A stretch of 64,000 nt of DNA from Rheum nobile (taxonomy: Eukaryota > Streptophyta > Magnoliopsida > Caryophyllales > Polygonaceae): NCBI GenBank assembly GCA_027886185.1, contig WOAB01000760.1, positions 2,480,001 to 2,544,000 on the forward strand, in the 5' to 3' direction. This document shows positions 46,592 through 57,317 of the stretch, in pieces. The number at the start of each line of letters is the position of its first letter. The stretch's first letter is position 1. The translations under genes were made by a program, and so were the position numbers. Below the pieces are notes generated by a model. It made no database searches and was not told where the DNA came from. It saw only the letters and a program-made list of their open reading frames with translations.

Positions 46592-47071
46592 TTATCCGAA
46601 TTTTCCCCCTTTTTTTCTGAATTTTTGCTGAATAATTCGGAAAAAATTCGGCGCGGTCGAATTATTGAACGCATCTGATTGGTCCTCATTCCTTCCCTCC
46701 ACACGCGTCCTCACTTGAACCAAGCCCATAGAAAAAAGATTCTGAAACGCACAGCAAGTTTCCAAGGAGTAGTGGAGTGTAATTGGTGTACCATCGCTAT
46801 TGAATGGGCTGGAGAATTGTACGTGCATCATTTCTTGCTTACTATGTAGCAAAACATATAATGCAGATACAGGCAAGGGAAACTGCTGGGGACAGCGTAG
46901 AGTAAGAGAAAGAAACAAAGAAAAAGAGGTTTCATTACCATACAAAATTTCAATCTAAAATCATCTAGCTGAATGATTAAGTTTCAATAATGGTGGATGG
47001 TTTTTGGTTATGGTATCATTGGAATTGCCTACCATATTGATCCAACTGAGTGGACATTGACTAAAATCTAA
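46592..47071. other. Intergenic DNA
   Basis: No gene is supported. Frames on the minus strand (46592-46945) lack recognisable motifs. Confidence 0.5.
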
Positions 47072-47385
47072 GTGCTTGTTTGGTAGAAGTGTAATTCCTA
47101 TTCATAGGAAATTACTTAATGTGAAATTAGAATATGAGAATTTGAATTCATGGCAACTGGTAAATCTTATTTGGTTAAAATTTAAATCATAGAAATATAG
47201 AAAAGAAAATTTTACTCACCTTTATAATAAAAGTGATTACACTTCCTATGTTTTATAGTATTTGATAATCCAATGAAATAAAATATCTCAATTTTTCAAG
47301 AATACAATAAAATATATATATATTTGTTATCAATTCCTAAGGTATTTAAATTAATGAGAATTTTATTTATCAATCAAACGAGCAC
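47072..47385. mobile_element. Tourist-type MITE
   Basis: 314 bp, starting GTGCTTGTTTGGTAG and ending in the complement of GTGCTCGTTTGATTG, flanked by TAA on both sides (47069-47071 and 47386-47388). TAA duplications and GTGCTYGTTTG ends are typical of PIF/Harbinger-derived Tourist MITEs. The body is AT-rich and non-coding. Confidence 0.8.
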
Positions 47386-47388
47386 TAA

Positions 47389-48096
47389 TATTGGATAAAA
47401 AATGTACGTATTTTTTTCATAGTATATAACGGATTTATGAAATATATATATATATATATCCACTATTCCATTTTTTTTGTCTTGCGAAATTGGTGGGAAC
47501 GATTGGATTGAAAATCCGGAATAGAGAGGATAGAGAAGGTCGGACAAAAGTTCTGAATCGAGCGAATGATTCCAACAAGATCACGGATTCAGCGCCACTA
47601 GACAAATAAATCTCAACTAGATGTTGATGAAATTTCGGATGCTGATCCAACGGTAGAGGATTTATAAAACCTCATAAATAAACCACATTGAAAAAATAAA
47701 AAATATGAAAACGCTACATTAATTATCCTCTGGGCATTTTGAATGGAGTCTCATAAGATGGGTCTTATAGGGGATTTTTGGGAGAATTATTTATTAAAAG
47801 ATTCATGGTGTATTGAGGGCTTTTATTGCGGTTTTTTAAATTTAGTTTAAATTATAATTATATTCTTTTGTTTATATTAAATTACCAATATACCATTTAT
47901 TATATTATTATACCCCTTATTATTATATATTAATGTAAACAAATTTGGATAAAATCATACATTAAATTTATTAATGCTATTTTATTTTAATTATTTAATT
48001 ATATTATTTATTTAAAATTAAGACAGACAAACATACATTGATAGGCAACTAAGAGCACCCACTGCATCTTACTTTATTATATGAAAACTTGAAAAT
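47389..48096. other. AT-rich intergenic DNA
   Basis: Contains a TA microsatellite at about 47440-47459. The frame at 47435-47650 minus has no recognisable domain. No gene is supported. Confidence 0.5.
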
Positions 48097-48590
48097 ACAT
48101 TACGCGCACCATACTAAAAACAATAAAAAAAAATTGCACTTTTTTTCCATAATCATGTAGAGAATTTAGTACGAGTCCGTACATATAAAATTCGTCCAAA
48201 ACGGACATCGTTTGCCCCTCCAAAAGCCCAAAAACGGAGCATTAGGAAGCTGAGAAGGATAAGCCGCGACCGCGGCCAAGAAGCAGCAGGCGCAGCCAAG
48301 GAAGAATTCGCTGGAGAGCCAGGAAGAGTAAGCCGCGGGCGCGGCTAGGAGAACCGCGATCGCGGCTTTGCAAGTCAGGAAGGACGCAGAAGATCGCGGG
48401 TTCTTGGCCGCGACCGTGATCGCGCCTACTGCTTCTTGGCCGCGGTCGCGGCTTATCCTTCTCACCTTTCTAACGCTCCGTTTTTTGGGCTTTTGGAGGG
48501 GTAAACGATATCCGTTTTGGACGAATTTTATATATACGGACTCGTATTGAAATTCTCTACATGATGAACTAGAAAAAAAAAAGTGCAAAA
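48097..48590. repeat. Long inverted repeat with GC-rich centre
   Basis: The left arm (about 48133-48292) is complementary to the right arm (about 48422-48588) over roughly 160 bp. Shared words, read in the right arm, include CTTGGCCGCGGTCGCGG, GGGCTTTTGGAGGGG, CCGTTTTGGACGAATTTTAT and CGGACTCGTA. The ~130-bp loop has further CGCGGGCGCGG and CCGCGATCGCGG words. The left flank (ACGCGCACCATACTAAAAA) also matches the element at 22.4 kb. Frames on both strands simply mirror each other through the arms. Transcription would give a long hairpin RNA. Confidence 0.8.
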
Positions 48591-48850
48591 GCAATCAATT
48601 TATTACCAAACAAGGCTTTAAGAAAAGCATCTCTATGCTTAGTAAAAAAACAAAGAAATTAAATTTACAATGTAATTTTCATATAAATCAATTTACAATG
48701 TAATTTTCATATAAAAAAATTAAATTGATATTTATTAATTTTAAACCACCAATAATAATAATAAAATGATTTATTTTCACTTAAGGATACCTATAATACA
48801 TTTTTTTTTTTTTAAATCTATCAAATATATCCAAAATGGATGTCTATGGA

Positions 48851-49947
48851 CCAAAACCGCCTTCGAACTCATAACCAAACAGACTAGACCAACCAATAAC
48901 AAATTTTTTTGGCTTTGGGATCTAGACACATACCCTAAAGTAAAAAACTTCTTATGGAAAATTTGTCATGACGGCTTACCTACGAAGGCTAGATTAGCCC
49001 AAAAACATATGGCGGTGCCACTCGCATGTGACTCATGCAATAACCCATATGAAGATCTAAATCATTTCTTATTTGAATGTCCCAATACCCTAAAAAACAT
49101 TAGAAACCAAAACATTTACATCGAAAGCCAAATTAAAATCCTTAACACCGACGGAAAAAAACCAATTGATATTCTGTGTGATCTTCAACCGGTGCTAACC
49201 AAGCAAGAATGGGTCTGCCTAGCAACAACCTGGTGGGGCGTCTGGATCCATAGAAACCAAAAAATCTTCCAAACTACAGGGCCAAACAACATAAAGGATC
49301 TAACCTTGTACATAAAAACTCTTATACTCAACTGGAACAAAACAAAGAAACTTGAAACAGACGAACCAATGCACCAAAAGCCCAACCCGACTCAACGACG
49401 AAAAACTAGAAACATTAAATGGGAAAAACCCCGACATGGATTCTACAAAATAAACTTTGGTGGCTCTAAACTACCAAACGGACAAATAAGAACTGGGCAC
49501 ATTATCAGGAATGATCATGCTGAAATTATCCATATGTCCAACCAAAAATATGATTCCAAATCAGCACTCATGGCTGAAACCATAGCACTGAGAAACAACA
49601 TTAAAAAAAGCTATATCACTCAATCTTAACAAGATCGAAATTGAAGGAGACAATTTGTGCCTAATTAACTCTATTCTAGGCAACTGGACTTGCCCGTGGG
49701 AAATTGAAATGGTAATCGTTGATATCCTCATCAATCTCCGTTCTTTCCAGGAAGTCCTGATAAGGCATGTTTTCCGAGAAGTTAACAGATCCGCTGACTT
49801 CATTGTCAAACTCAGCTTCTCAACCTCGAGAATTGCCTTAGAATCCAACCAAGAACTGGAAGTTCTCATCCTTCGGGATGCTCTAGGCCGAACCTTGCAC
49901 CGTAGCTAGGTTTCGCCTAATTCTTTCCTCATCAAATAAAATAAAAT
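48851..49947 (+). mobile_element. 5'-truncated LINE with 18-bp target duplication
   Basis: A perfect 18-bp duplication AAAATGGATGTCTATGGA flanks it (48833-48850 and 49948-49965). The tail is a run of AAATAAAATAAAATAAA rather than pure poly(A). The element starts inside ORF2 and contains only zf-RVT and RNase H coding. Severe 5' truncation, an A-rich tail and a long TSD are the hallmarks of target-primed reverse transcription. Confidence 0.9.
48852..49909 (+). pseudogene. LINE ORF2 C-terminal fragment: zf-RVT and RNase H
   Basis: Frame one gives FFWLWDLDTYPKVKNFLWKI, then CDSC..HFLFEC (zf-RVT), a WWGVWIHRNQKIF segment and an RNase H start FYKINFGGSKLPNG, where the usual catalytic Asp of NFDGS is Gly. 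It stops at about 49629. The remainder of RNase H (SLNKIEIEGDNLCLINSI and VLIRHVFREVNRSADFIVK, with the final Asp kept) is in another frame up to the stop at 49909, so a frameshift lies near 49600-49620. No RT remains. Confidence 0.8.
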
Positions 49948-50040
49948 AAAATGGATGTCTATGGATAGAGAAAAATGTAATTAGAATTATGGTATTTTTT
50001 TTAAACCAACCAATTTTTAAATAAAACAATTTTAAAAAAT

Positions 50041-50142
50041 AAATAACGGACGGCCAGGAATAAATCCTGGCCGTCCATACGCGTGCCACGCGGCGTCCAT
50101 CGGGCGCGCTAGCGCGCGCCAATGAAACAGCGCCGCGTGGCA
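50041..50142. repeat. Cluster of strong GC-rich dyads
   Basis: GGACGGCCAGGA and its complement TCCTGGCCGTCC are separated by five bases (about 50048-50076). Next come CCACGCGGCG and its complement CGCCGCGTGG, which enclose a third dyad (GGGCGCGC then GCGCGCGCC). Three hairpins, two of them nested, lie within about 100 bases of otherwise AT-rich sequence. Confidence 0.8.
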
Positions 50143-50530
50143 TCTTCATTCCCGCTAAAGGCAAGGGCGTGTTTGGGGGTAGCGTTAAACGACGTCGTTT
50201 TTGAGCCTAGCGAAGGCAACAAAAAATGAGAAGCCAAACATGCCTCTATGAAGGTTGTATGGGACGGTCCCAATTTTGGGCTCATTTTCGAGACCCTAGA
50301 TGGGTCTTTTAGCCCAATCTCATTATTTTAATATAAAGGATTCTATGAGACTCTCTATAAGACCCGGATAGAGATAGAGGGTTTTGGGTCCATTGGCCCT
50401 TTAAGAATTTTTAATTAATAAAATGGACTCCTATTAGTTTTTATGTATTTTTCCTACCCCTACTAGCTTATTTTATTATTTTTTTTCCTTCCTCTTCTTT
50501 GTTTTTTCTCTCTCTAAAATATTATTTTTT

Positions 50531-50582
50531 GGGGTTTAGGGTTTAAAGGATAGGGTTTAGGGGGTAGGGAGTAGGATTTAGG
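50531..50582. promoter_or_regulatory. Telomere-like (telo-box) repeat tract
   Basis: Imperfect tandem GGGTTTAGGG words, the plant telomere unit. Short internal copies (telo-boxes) are known upstream of many plant housekeeping genes. It lies ~270 bases upstream of the candidate first exon at 50854, which could make it a promoter element; this is inference. Confidence 0.4.
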
Positions 50583-50853
50583 AAGAGAGAGGGGTCCATT
50601 TTTACTAAGGATCCATTAATTTAAAAAAAGATTTGTCAAATAATTATTTACTTAATTCACACATAAAGATGACCTTAGATTATAGGATAATTAGTAGGTA
50701 AGATTTTACAAACCGGATTCCTCAAATTTCAGCAGATTCTTCTTTGGGTACTTACTCTTTCCATTTGCAATTCCAAAATCAAGATTAAAAACACTAAAAA
50801 CAGCAATTTTGATATTTTCTTTCTGTTCTGTAAGCTTTTAATTTGAATTTGTT

Positions 50854-50917
50854 ATGATCGTAATACCCTTCGCCAGCAGCAACATGATGTTGATGAATCA
50901 GTCGTCCCCTTCGCCAG
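50854..50917 (+). CDS. Candidate first exon of a host gene
   Basis: ATG at 50854 opens a 64-base exon reading MIVIPFASSNMMLMNQSSPS and ending CCAG before a good donor GTGAGC (50918-50923). Further in-frame ATGs lie at 50884, 50887 and 50893. Upstream are a telo-box tract and CT-rich leader-like sequence. No downstream exon is visible: the next structured sequence is a copia LTR. If real, the gene continues beyond a retrotransposon-filled intron, possibly outside the window. The protein is not recognised. Confidence 0.25.
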
Positions 50918-51043
50918 GTGAGCCGACATGTTCATCCACAGTTCCACACCTGCTAATTTTATTTTTTTTCATATGCCTCGTCGCATTCGATGTGGGTGCT
51001 ACATACAAAATGGAAAAATGCTTTTATAATTAGTGTCAGGGGG

Positions 51044-51313
51044 TGATAAAACTAGAGTTGAAGTTTGAAATGTAAATGTAACGAAAGTTGTGAAGAATTA
51101 TCGCGGAAGAGAAATTCAAGCCGCTGCCATTGACAACAGTGAAGCTTGAGAAAGAAGAAAACAGAGAGAGGCGGGATAGTTTGTTTCTGTATTGAATGAT
51201 TTTGTGAATGTCTGTTACAAGAGAGAGAATGTGCTATATAAAGCACAGTGAGCAATAACCTGTTCACTTACACAGATGTCACGTGGCTACAACCAAGAGC
51301 TACTAATCTAACA
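51044..51313 (-). repeat. 3' LTR of the split copia element
   Basis: The minus-strand start TGTTAGATTAG (51313) directly follows the purine tract. The far end is either TGATAAAAC at 51044 or TGTCAGG at 51034 on the plus strand, giving 270-280 bp. A CTATATAAAG word (51235-51244) lies inside. Confidence 0.65.
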
Positions 51314-51319
51314 CCCCTC

Positions 51320-53338
51320 TCAAGATGGAGCAGGGTCGAACATGCCCATCTTGGAGAAAAGTGTCTGTAAACGCACTCCGGGCAATGACTTGGTCAAGAA
51401 ATCAGCTAACTGAGCATGAGTGGAGACATGCGACAAGGAAATCAACCCATCAAGCAATTTCTCTCGAGCATAGTGACAATCAAGCTCGATGTGTTTGGTG
51501 CGCTCGTGGAAAACTGGATTCCGAGCTATGTAAATGGCAACCTGATTGTCACATTTAACTGGGATTGGTGTGACACTGTCGATCTCTAATTCAGACAAGA
51601 GTCGACTCAACCAAGCCAGCTCGGCACAGACTCTCCTCAAAGAACGATATTCGGCCTCTGCAGACGAAAGGGAGACACTCTGCTGCTTCTTGGACTTCCG
51701 GGAAATCAAAGAACCACCAAAGAATACCAAATATCCACTCACTGATCGTCGACTATATGGGCAAGTGGCCCAATCGGCATCACAATAAGCGACCAATCTG
51801 GTATCGAGAGAGTTGTTCAGCAAGAGTGCTTTATGTTGTGTGCCTCGAACATAAGAGAGAACATGGAATGCTGCATCCAGATGAGGCTGTCGGGGACTAT
51901 GGTTGAACTGACTTAAGAACTGAATTGCATAAGCCAAGTCTGGTCTTGTGTTCACAAGGAAATTCAATTTCCCTATAAGCCTTCGATAGATCATAGGATC
52001 TTGAAGCAATTCTCCAATCTCTGGCAACAGTTTGAGACGAGTATCTGCCAAAGGAAAATCATGAAGCAACTCGGTGACAAACCTATGTTGACTCATCATC
52101 AGTCCCTGCTTTACTGTAATGAATTCAATGCCCAAAAGCAAATGTAATTGTCCCAAATCTTTGATCTTAAACTCATCATCCAAGAAGGCTTTGAACTGTG
52201 TAATTTCTGTCAAATCTCCCCCTGTAAGTAGAATATCATCCACATACACAGCAACATAAACTGTAGTCTCCTTTAACCTCTTATAAAACAGTGAATAATC
52301 ATTAAGAGATTGTGTATAACCTCTAGATTTCAAGGCACTAGACAATTTGGCATACCATTGTCGAGATGCTTGTTTTAATCCATACAAGGATTTCTTGAGT
52401 AAACAAGCAGTATCTGGAGTGTCTACGTGCAAACCTGGTGGCACCTTCATGTACACAACTTCATCAAGATCTCCATGGAGAAATGCATTATTAATATCCA
52501 GCTGAAAAACTTGCCATTGCTTCTTTAATGCCACTATAATCAATGATTTGACTGTGATCATCTTAATCACTGGTGAAAAAGTTTCAGTATAGTCCACCCC
52601 CTCTTGCTATGTAAACCCTCGAACCACAAGCCTTGCTTTATACCTCTCCACTGAACCATCAACCTTCCTCTTGACCTTATAAACCCACTTGCACCCAATG
52701 GCCTTCTTGCCCTTTGGAAGAGACACAATATCCCAAGTGTGATTCAAAGCCAAAGCCCTGAACTCGGCTTGCATAGCTTCCTGCCAAACAGAGAATTGGC
52801 AAGCTTGCTCATAAGAAAAAGGCTCATGATCTGGTCGTGTAGAAAAAGCAAATGTGTGGTCAGGAAAAGAGATGGTGGAAGTTAAGGTATGACAACAACA
52901 TCAAGAATCAACATCAATTGCATTGCAGACATAACTATCCAGATAAGCAGGTGGCACATGTGTCCTAGTGGACCTCTTAAGAGGCTCAACTGGAGTAGTA
53001 GAAGAACTAGAGGGAATCTGATATGTGACATTGGGCAAGGGCACTGTAGGATATGTAGCAGGTGTGTGTCCAGAATTGAGAGAAGAATCATGATAAGGGA
53101 AGAGTTGCTCATGAAAAACTATATCTCTGGAGAACTGAATCTGATGTGTCTCAAGGTTATAGACTTTGTAAGCCTTCTTCCCAAATGGATACCCTAAGAA
53201 AACACAAGGCATAGCTCGTTCCTGAAACTTGTCTCTCCCTTGTTTGAGTGTAGACACAAAACAAAGACAACCAAAATTCCTAAGGTGAGAATAAGTGTAA
53301 GCTCTGTGATATAATACCTCATAAGGAATCTTGTTATG
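51320..53338 (-). pseudogene. Copia pol: integrase C-terminus, reverse transcriptase, RNase H
   Basis: One continuous minus-strand frame from 53338 to the stop at 51320, interrupted by two nonsense codons (TGA at 52901-52903 and TAG at 52607-52609, the latter apparently from CAG). Integrase C-terminal sequence AMPCVFLGYPFGKKAYKVYN comes first, then GCKWVYKVKRKVDGSVERYK, then RT with QLDINNAFLHGDL and an intact catalytic box VYVDDILL. The RNase H region has CDADWA, SSAEAEYRSL, CDN and KHIELDCHY. It ends MGMFDPAPS. Apart from the two stops the catalytic residues look intact, so decay is recent or the stops are young. Confidence 0.85.
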
Positions 53339-54813
53339 TGATAGGACAAAAATCTACCCACAAGCGTATGGGTTCAGTTGTAGCTTTTCAAGTGTCATTC
53401 CCAACGAGGACTATGTAGTATCGATTGTATCTTAAACCAGTAAGCTAAGCCAAAAGATTGAGAATTTTGTTGAACTAATAACTAAAATTAAGAAACAAAT
53501 GCAAGTGATTATTGTAATCAATGGAGGGGAGGTTTCCAAGGCAAGGGATCCCCGCAACTATGCTTCAGTCGACTTAACTAGATAAATGTCTAAACTTAGT
53601 CTGTCTTTGTTAAAGGTAGGTAACTATCCTAGGTAATTACTAATTTCTCTCGGATGATAGTAAATGTGCCTAGATTCAATTAACATCCACTCTCGTGACT
53701 TGCTAATCAAGATCTAGACCCTTTGGGCACTTAGAATCTAAGGTCAAACTGAATTAACATCCACTCTCGTGACTTGCTAAATCCAACCTAATCTTAGGGT
53801 TTCTATGATAGTTATTAATCCACAGGAGAAATTAAGACGCTCTCGCAATAATAAAATCTCAGGTTCAATTCCTAGGATTCCAATAGAAGTTATTACCTCT
53901 CGGTCTCAAATCCTATCTGACTACCTATTAATGTTTTTACCTCTCGGTTGCAAACCCTAATAGGATTCAATTCACATAAGCTAATATGGGCATAAAGCAT
54001 CTAGGAATGAATCAACAAAGTTTCAGACTTCCATTCAGGCAAATATCAAACAAGTCTACCTACGCATAGTTGGGATCACCCCAACCCTAGAAATATGGAA
54101 ATTAGCTAGACATAATTGCAAGATCAACCAAAGAAAACATAATAACAATGAGAATCATAAACAAGATTAAAGAAAAAGATGAACTTAGTCTTGAATCCAG
54201 TAGAACAATCTCCAAAGTTGCAATCTCTCCAATGGAGGCAAACAACTAGGTCTCAAGCGTTAGAAAAGTGGCAAAAAGATCCCTCAAAAACCTAAAAACG
54301 AAGTATTTATACACATACTAAAAATAAAGTCATTCGGGTAAACCGCACAGCCCGTTCCTTGACCGTGCGAAAAACGCACGACCAAAATCACATAGGAATG
54401 AAAACGCACAACCTGTGCAAAAAACGCACATGCAAAATGAAAAATGCACAGCCGTGCAAAAAAGTGCACAGCCAAATAGCGATAAATCACCGCTTGCACG
54501 GCTGTGCGGTAGAACGCACGGCCTCTTGAAGGAAATTCAATCTGAAATGCACAGACTCTTGTTTTAGTTCGCCTCCGGCCCAAATTCTTCATGGTCCGTC
54601 CCGTTAGCCTCCAGATGACATCCGAGGTTCCAGTAGCATCCTTAGACAGCTCCAAATATCCACCCAAGTACCTGAAAACACACATTTTCTAGTGTAGACC
54701 TCCATAACAAAGAAAACAATGCAACTAGCTATAAATGCAACACAAAATGCATAAAACAACCTAGATTAAACACAAATGCATGTCTTAAACGTGTAACAAA
54801 TTGGATGTCATCA
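53339..54813 (-). repeat. 3' LTR of the Athila/Tat-like element
   Basis: 1475 bp, plus-strand ends TGATAGGAC and GATGTCATCA. Bases about 53936-54813 match the right-hand LTR at 57318-58172 closely (e.g. GGAATGAATCAACAAAGTTT in both). Around 54340-54530 are repeated GCACGGC/GCCGTGC dyads; the right copy lacks ~20 bp of this array. The local ORF here is incidental. Confidence 0.85.
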
Positions 54814-57014
54814 AATTCCCCCAAGCTTAACCCTTGCTTGTCCTAAAGCAAGTACATAATCAATGAATCCACAAAATATGTTAAGGTTGTTTCTATCCAA
54901 GAGACAAATGAGCAATGATCATGAGAGTTCAAACATAAGACAAGTGCTATCATAACATGCTTTGCAACCAGTGATAAAAATTATAGATAGTTCCTCAACT
55001 CCAAACCTCACCAGGATAAAGAAATAAGTCACTCTACTCATGTGTCTAGGTTTGTGTTTCGCTCAATTCTCCACTTTTGAATGCTAGACTACCATAGGCT
55101 TGCATCAGTGTTCCTAATCTCCACTACTAGAGATCATGCACACAACAAAAATCATGAGGTCTTTTCAGGGTTGTAATGGGGCCAAGGTATATGATCAAGG
55201 TAGGGATATATTTAGGCCATGTGGTGCTAAATCCGGGGAAAAGAATTTCCAAGACGACACCAAGCTTATAACAATCCTTCACTTCCAATTTTGTGCTTCA
55301 AACCCATACAACAAAACTCAGCTATACTAGATTGTCTCCTTGCTCCTCTTTATTTTATTTTATTTTTTTCAATTTTTTTTTTTAAAGAGAAAGACAGAGC
55401 AAAAGAAATGAGACAAAATATAAGCATCACATCCAACCACTAACATATGCAACCTCCCCCAAGCTTGGCTCAATTCCACTCTAGCAAAACAAATCAACTA
55501 TCCTAATCCCCAGATGGGTAGGATAAACAATTAGGCTCGATATGCTTTTGTGGAGCTTCCAAAGAAATGGCAATTAAGGCACAAATGGGCTTCAAACAGA
55601 GGAAAACATATATAGGGTGGCCAAGGATGAATGACTAATATGAAACAATGCCTCAATCATATTAATGTCATGTACATAAATCATAAGCATAGCCTCGAAA
55701 AAGATTTTAATGCAAGTTTTAGAGTTAGCAAACAAGTAAAAATTCACACACAAGAGAAATAAGAGGACTCATGAAATTATAGTCCATAAAAGGCTCAAAA
55801 GCTCACTAGGATGCTTGTCTAGAGTATTGGTCCTAACACATCTTAATCAAAGGTCACATGCTCCAGCCAAATGTCAAACATTCAAGCGCTCATAATCATG
55901 CACATAATGCAATTGCGATATTAACAACCAAAACATGTTAAGGGGACTCATAAAGCTTGCGTTGCAAGGAAAACAACCAGAGGGAAAGAAGCAAAGGGAG
56001 TCAAATCCAACGTCCAACAATGCAATGCATGCAAACATAACAAAAAACATGGAAAACTAACACTAAATGCAAATGCAAAAGGAAACATATCAATCTAGTA
56101 GTGAGTCAACCCCCCCAAGCTAAAATATACATTGTCCCCAATGTAGAGAAAGTAACGAGAGGAAGAAGAAACTCACCGAGGAAGTCTACTGAGGAGGTGG
56201 TGGTGGGTACTGGGCGCTCGGGTCAAAGGGGTACCCGAACATGTTTTGATAGCGGATACGATCAACACCTTGCTGCGGTTGGGCACGACGCGGTGGACGC
56301 GAAGCCATAATGCCTTGAAACAAAGGGGAGGAGAGGAGAGAAGGGTGGGTTCGGATCTGGGCTCAGTGTGGTGGTGCGCAGGTTGCGCGGCTCGGTTGGG
56401 TGCGCGACTGGGCACGAGGGCGTGGTTCGTGGGTGTGACTTGTGAGAGAGTGGTGAGGGAGAGATTATCGTGAGAGAGGTGAGCGTGAGAGAGAGGGTAC
56501 AGCTGGTAGGAAATTAGGGTGAGGGGAAAAGGAGAAAGAAAATAGGAAAAAAATTGCAGGATTTATTTTTTTTCGTTTTTTTTCCCGGGAAAAATGCACG
56601 GCTGTGCGTTTTACCGCACAGGCCGTGCGTTTTACCGCACAGGCCGTGCGGTGCTCTCGAAGTGGAAAAAGAAATTAAAATTCGAACAACTACTAAAAAT
56701 GCACGGTTGTGCACTTTAGTGCACATGCCGTGCGGTGCTCTCGAATTGTGCAAAATATGTTTGTTTTTTTCAACGAAAAACCGCACGGCCGTGCACTTGA
56801 TTGCACAGGCCGTGCGTCACTCTCGAAGTGAGCGACAAAATTCGAGAACAAGAGCGCACGGCCGTGCATTTTACCGCACAGGCCGTGCGATGCTCTCGAA
56901 CAATGTTTTTTCAGGATTTTTTTAAATATATTTAGAAGAAGGAAGAAATACATATCTTGGGTTGCCTCCCAAGAAGCACTTGTTTAAGGTCCTTAGCCTG
57001 ACCTTCCATCAACT
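54814..57014 (-). other. Long 3' untranslated region with purine tracts and dyad array
   Basis: No gene is recognised. Three purine tracts read AGCTTGGGGG on the minus strand, at 54818-54828 (abutting the LTR, the working PPT), about 55456-55468 and about 56110-56121. Between 56586 and 56895 a tandem array of GC-rich dyads appears. The rest is AT-rich. Such long 3' regions are normal for Athila/Tat elements, some of which carry extra frames; none is intact here. Confidence 0.65.
56586..56895. repeat. Tandem array of CACGGCCGTGC dyads
   Basis: The unit GCACGGCCGTGC, an A/T spacer (TTTTACC), then GCACAGGCCGTGCG and CTCTCGAA, recurs four times with spacings of about 75-115 bp. Each copy is a GC-rich palindrome in AT-rich surroundings. 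The same dyads occur in both LTRs of the element. Confidence 0.8.
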
Positions 57015-57316
57015 TTAAGTACTCGGATCAGGAGGGTCGGTGGTGCCCTGCTTGATCGGATCAAATGTGACAACATGCTTCAATCGACGACTCTGCACCT
57101 TGAACTTTCCAGAGTTCTTGTGCCATAACTCAATTGTCCCACCTTTCAGAACTCGAGTCACCCTATATGGTCCTGACCATCTTGTCCCCTTAGGACCTGG
57201 AAACATGTTGGATTTTTCATGGGATAACAACGCCATATTTCCACTCTTGAACTCAACCTTTGTCTTGGCCTTCTTCATTTTATTTGGTGTATGCCTTTTC
57301 TTTGCCTTAGCATTCT
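57015..57316 (-). pseudogene. Ty3 integrase C-terminal fragment
   Basis: About 100 residues ending at 57015 (DPPDPST). FPGPKGTRWSGPYRVTRV followed by GGTIEL is the C-terminal chromodomain-less barrel typical of plant Ty3 integrases (K-x-RWSGP-x-V motif). The HHCC and D,D-35-E domains are missing. At its N-terminal side the frame runs straight into LTR sequence near 57316, so the ATG at 57332 belongs to the LTR and is not a real start. Confidence 0.75.
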
Positions 57317-57317
57317 C

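Noticed and set aside
48166..48594. 142-residue frame with mirrored ends
   Set aside because: Its N- and C-terminal parts repeat because the DNA is an inverted repeat; coding is not supported.
50271..50420. Possible foldback element around GGTCCC/GGGTCC words
   Set aside because: The matching arms are short and scattered and no target duplication was found.
54284..54685. 133-residue minus-strand frame
   Set aside because: It is inside the 3' LTR; a matching but shorter frame occurs in the other LTR. There is no recognisable domain.
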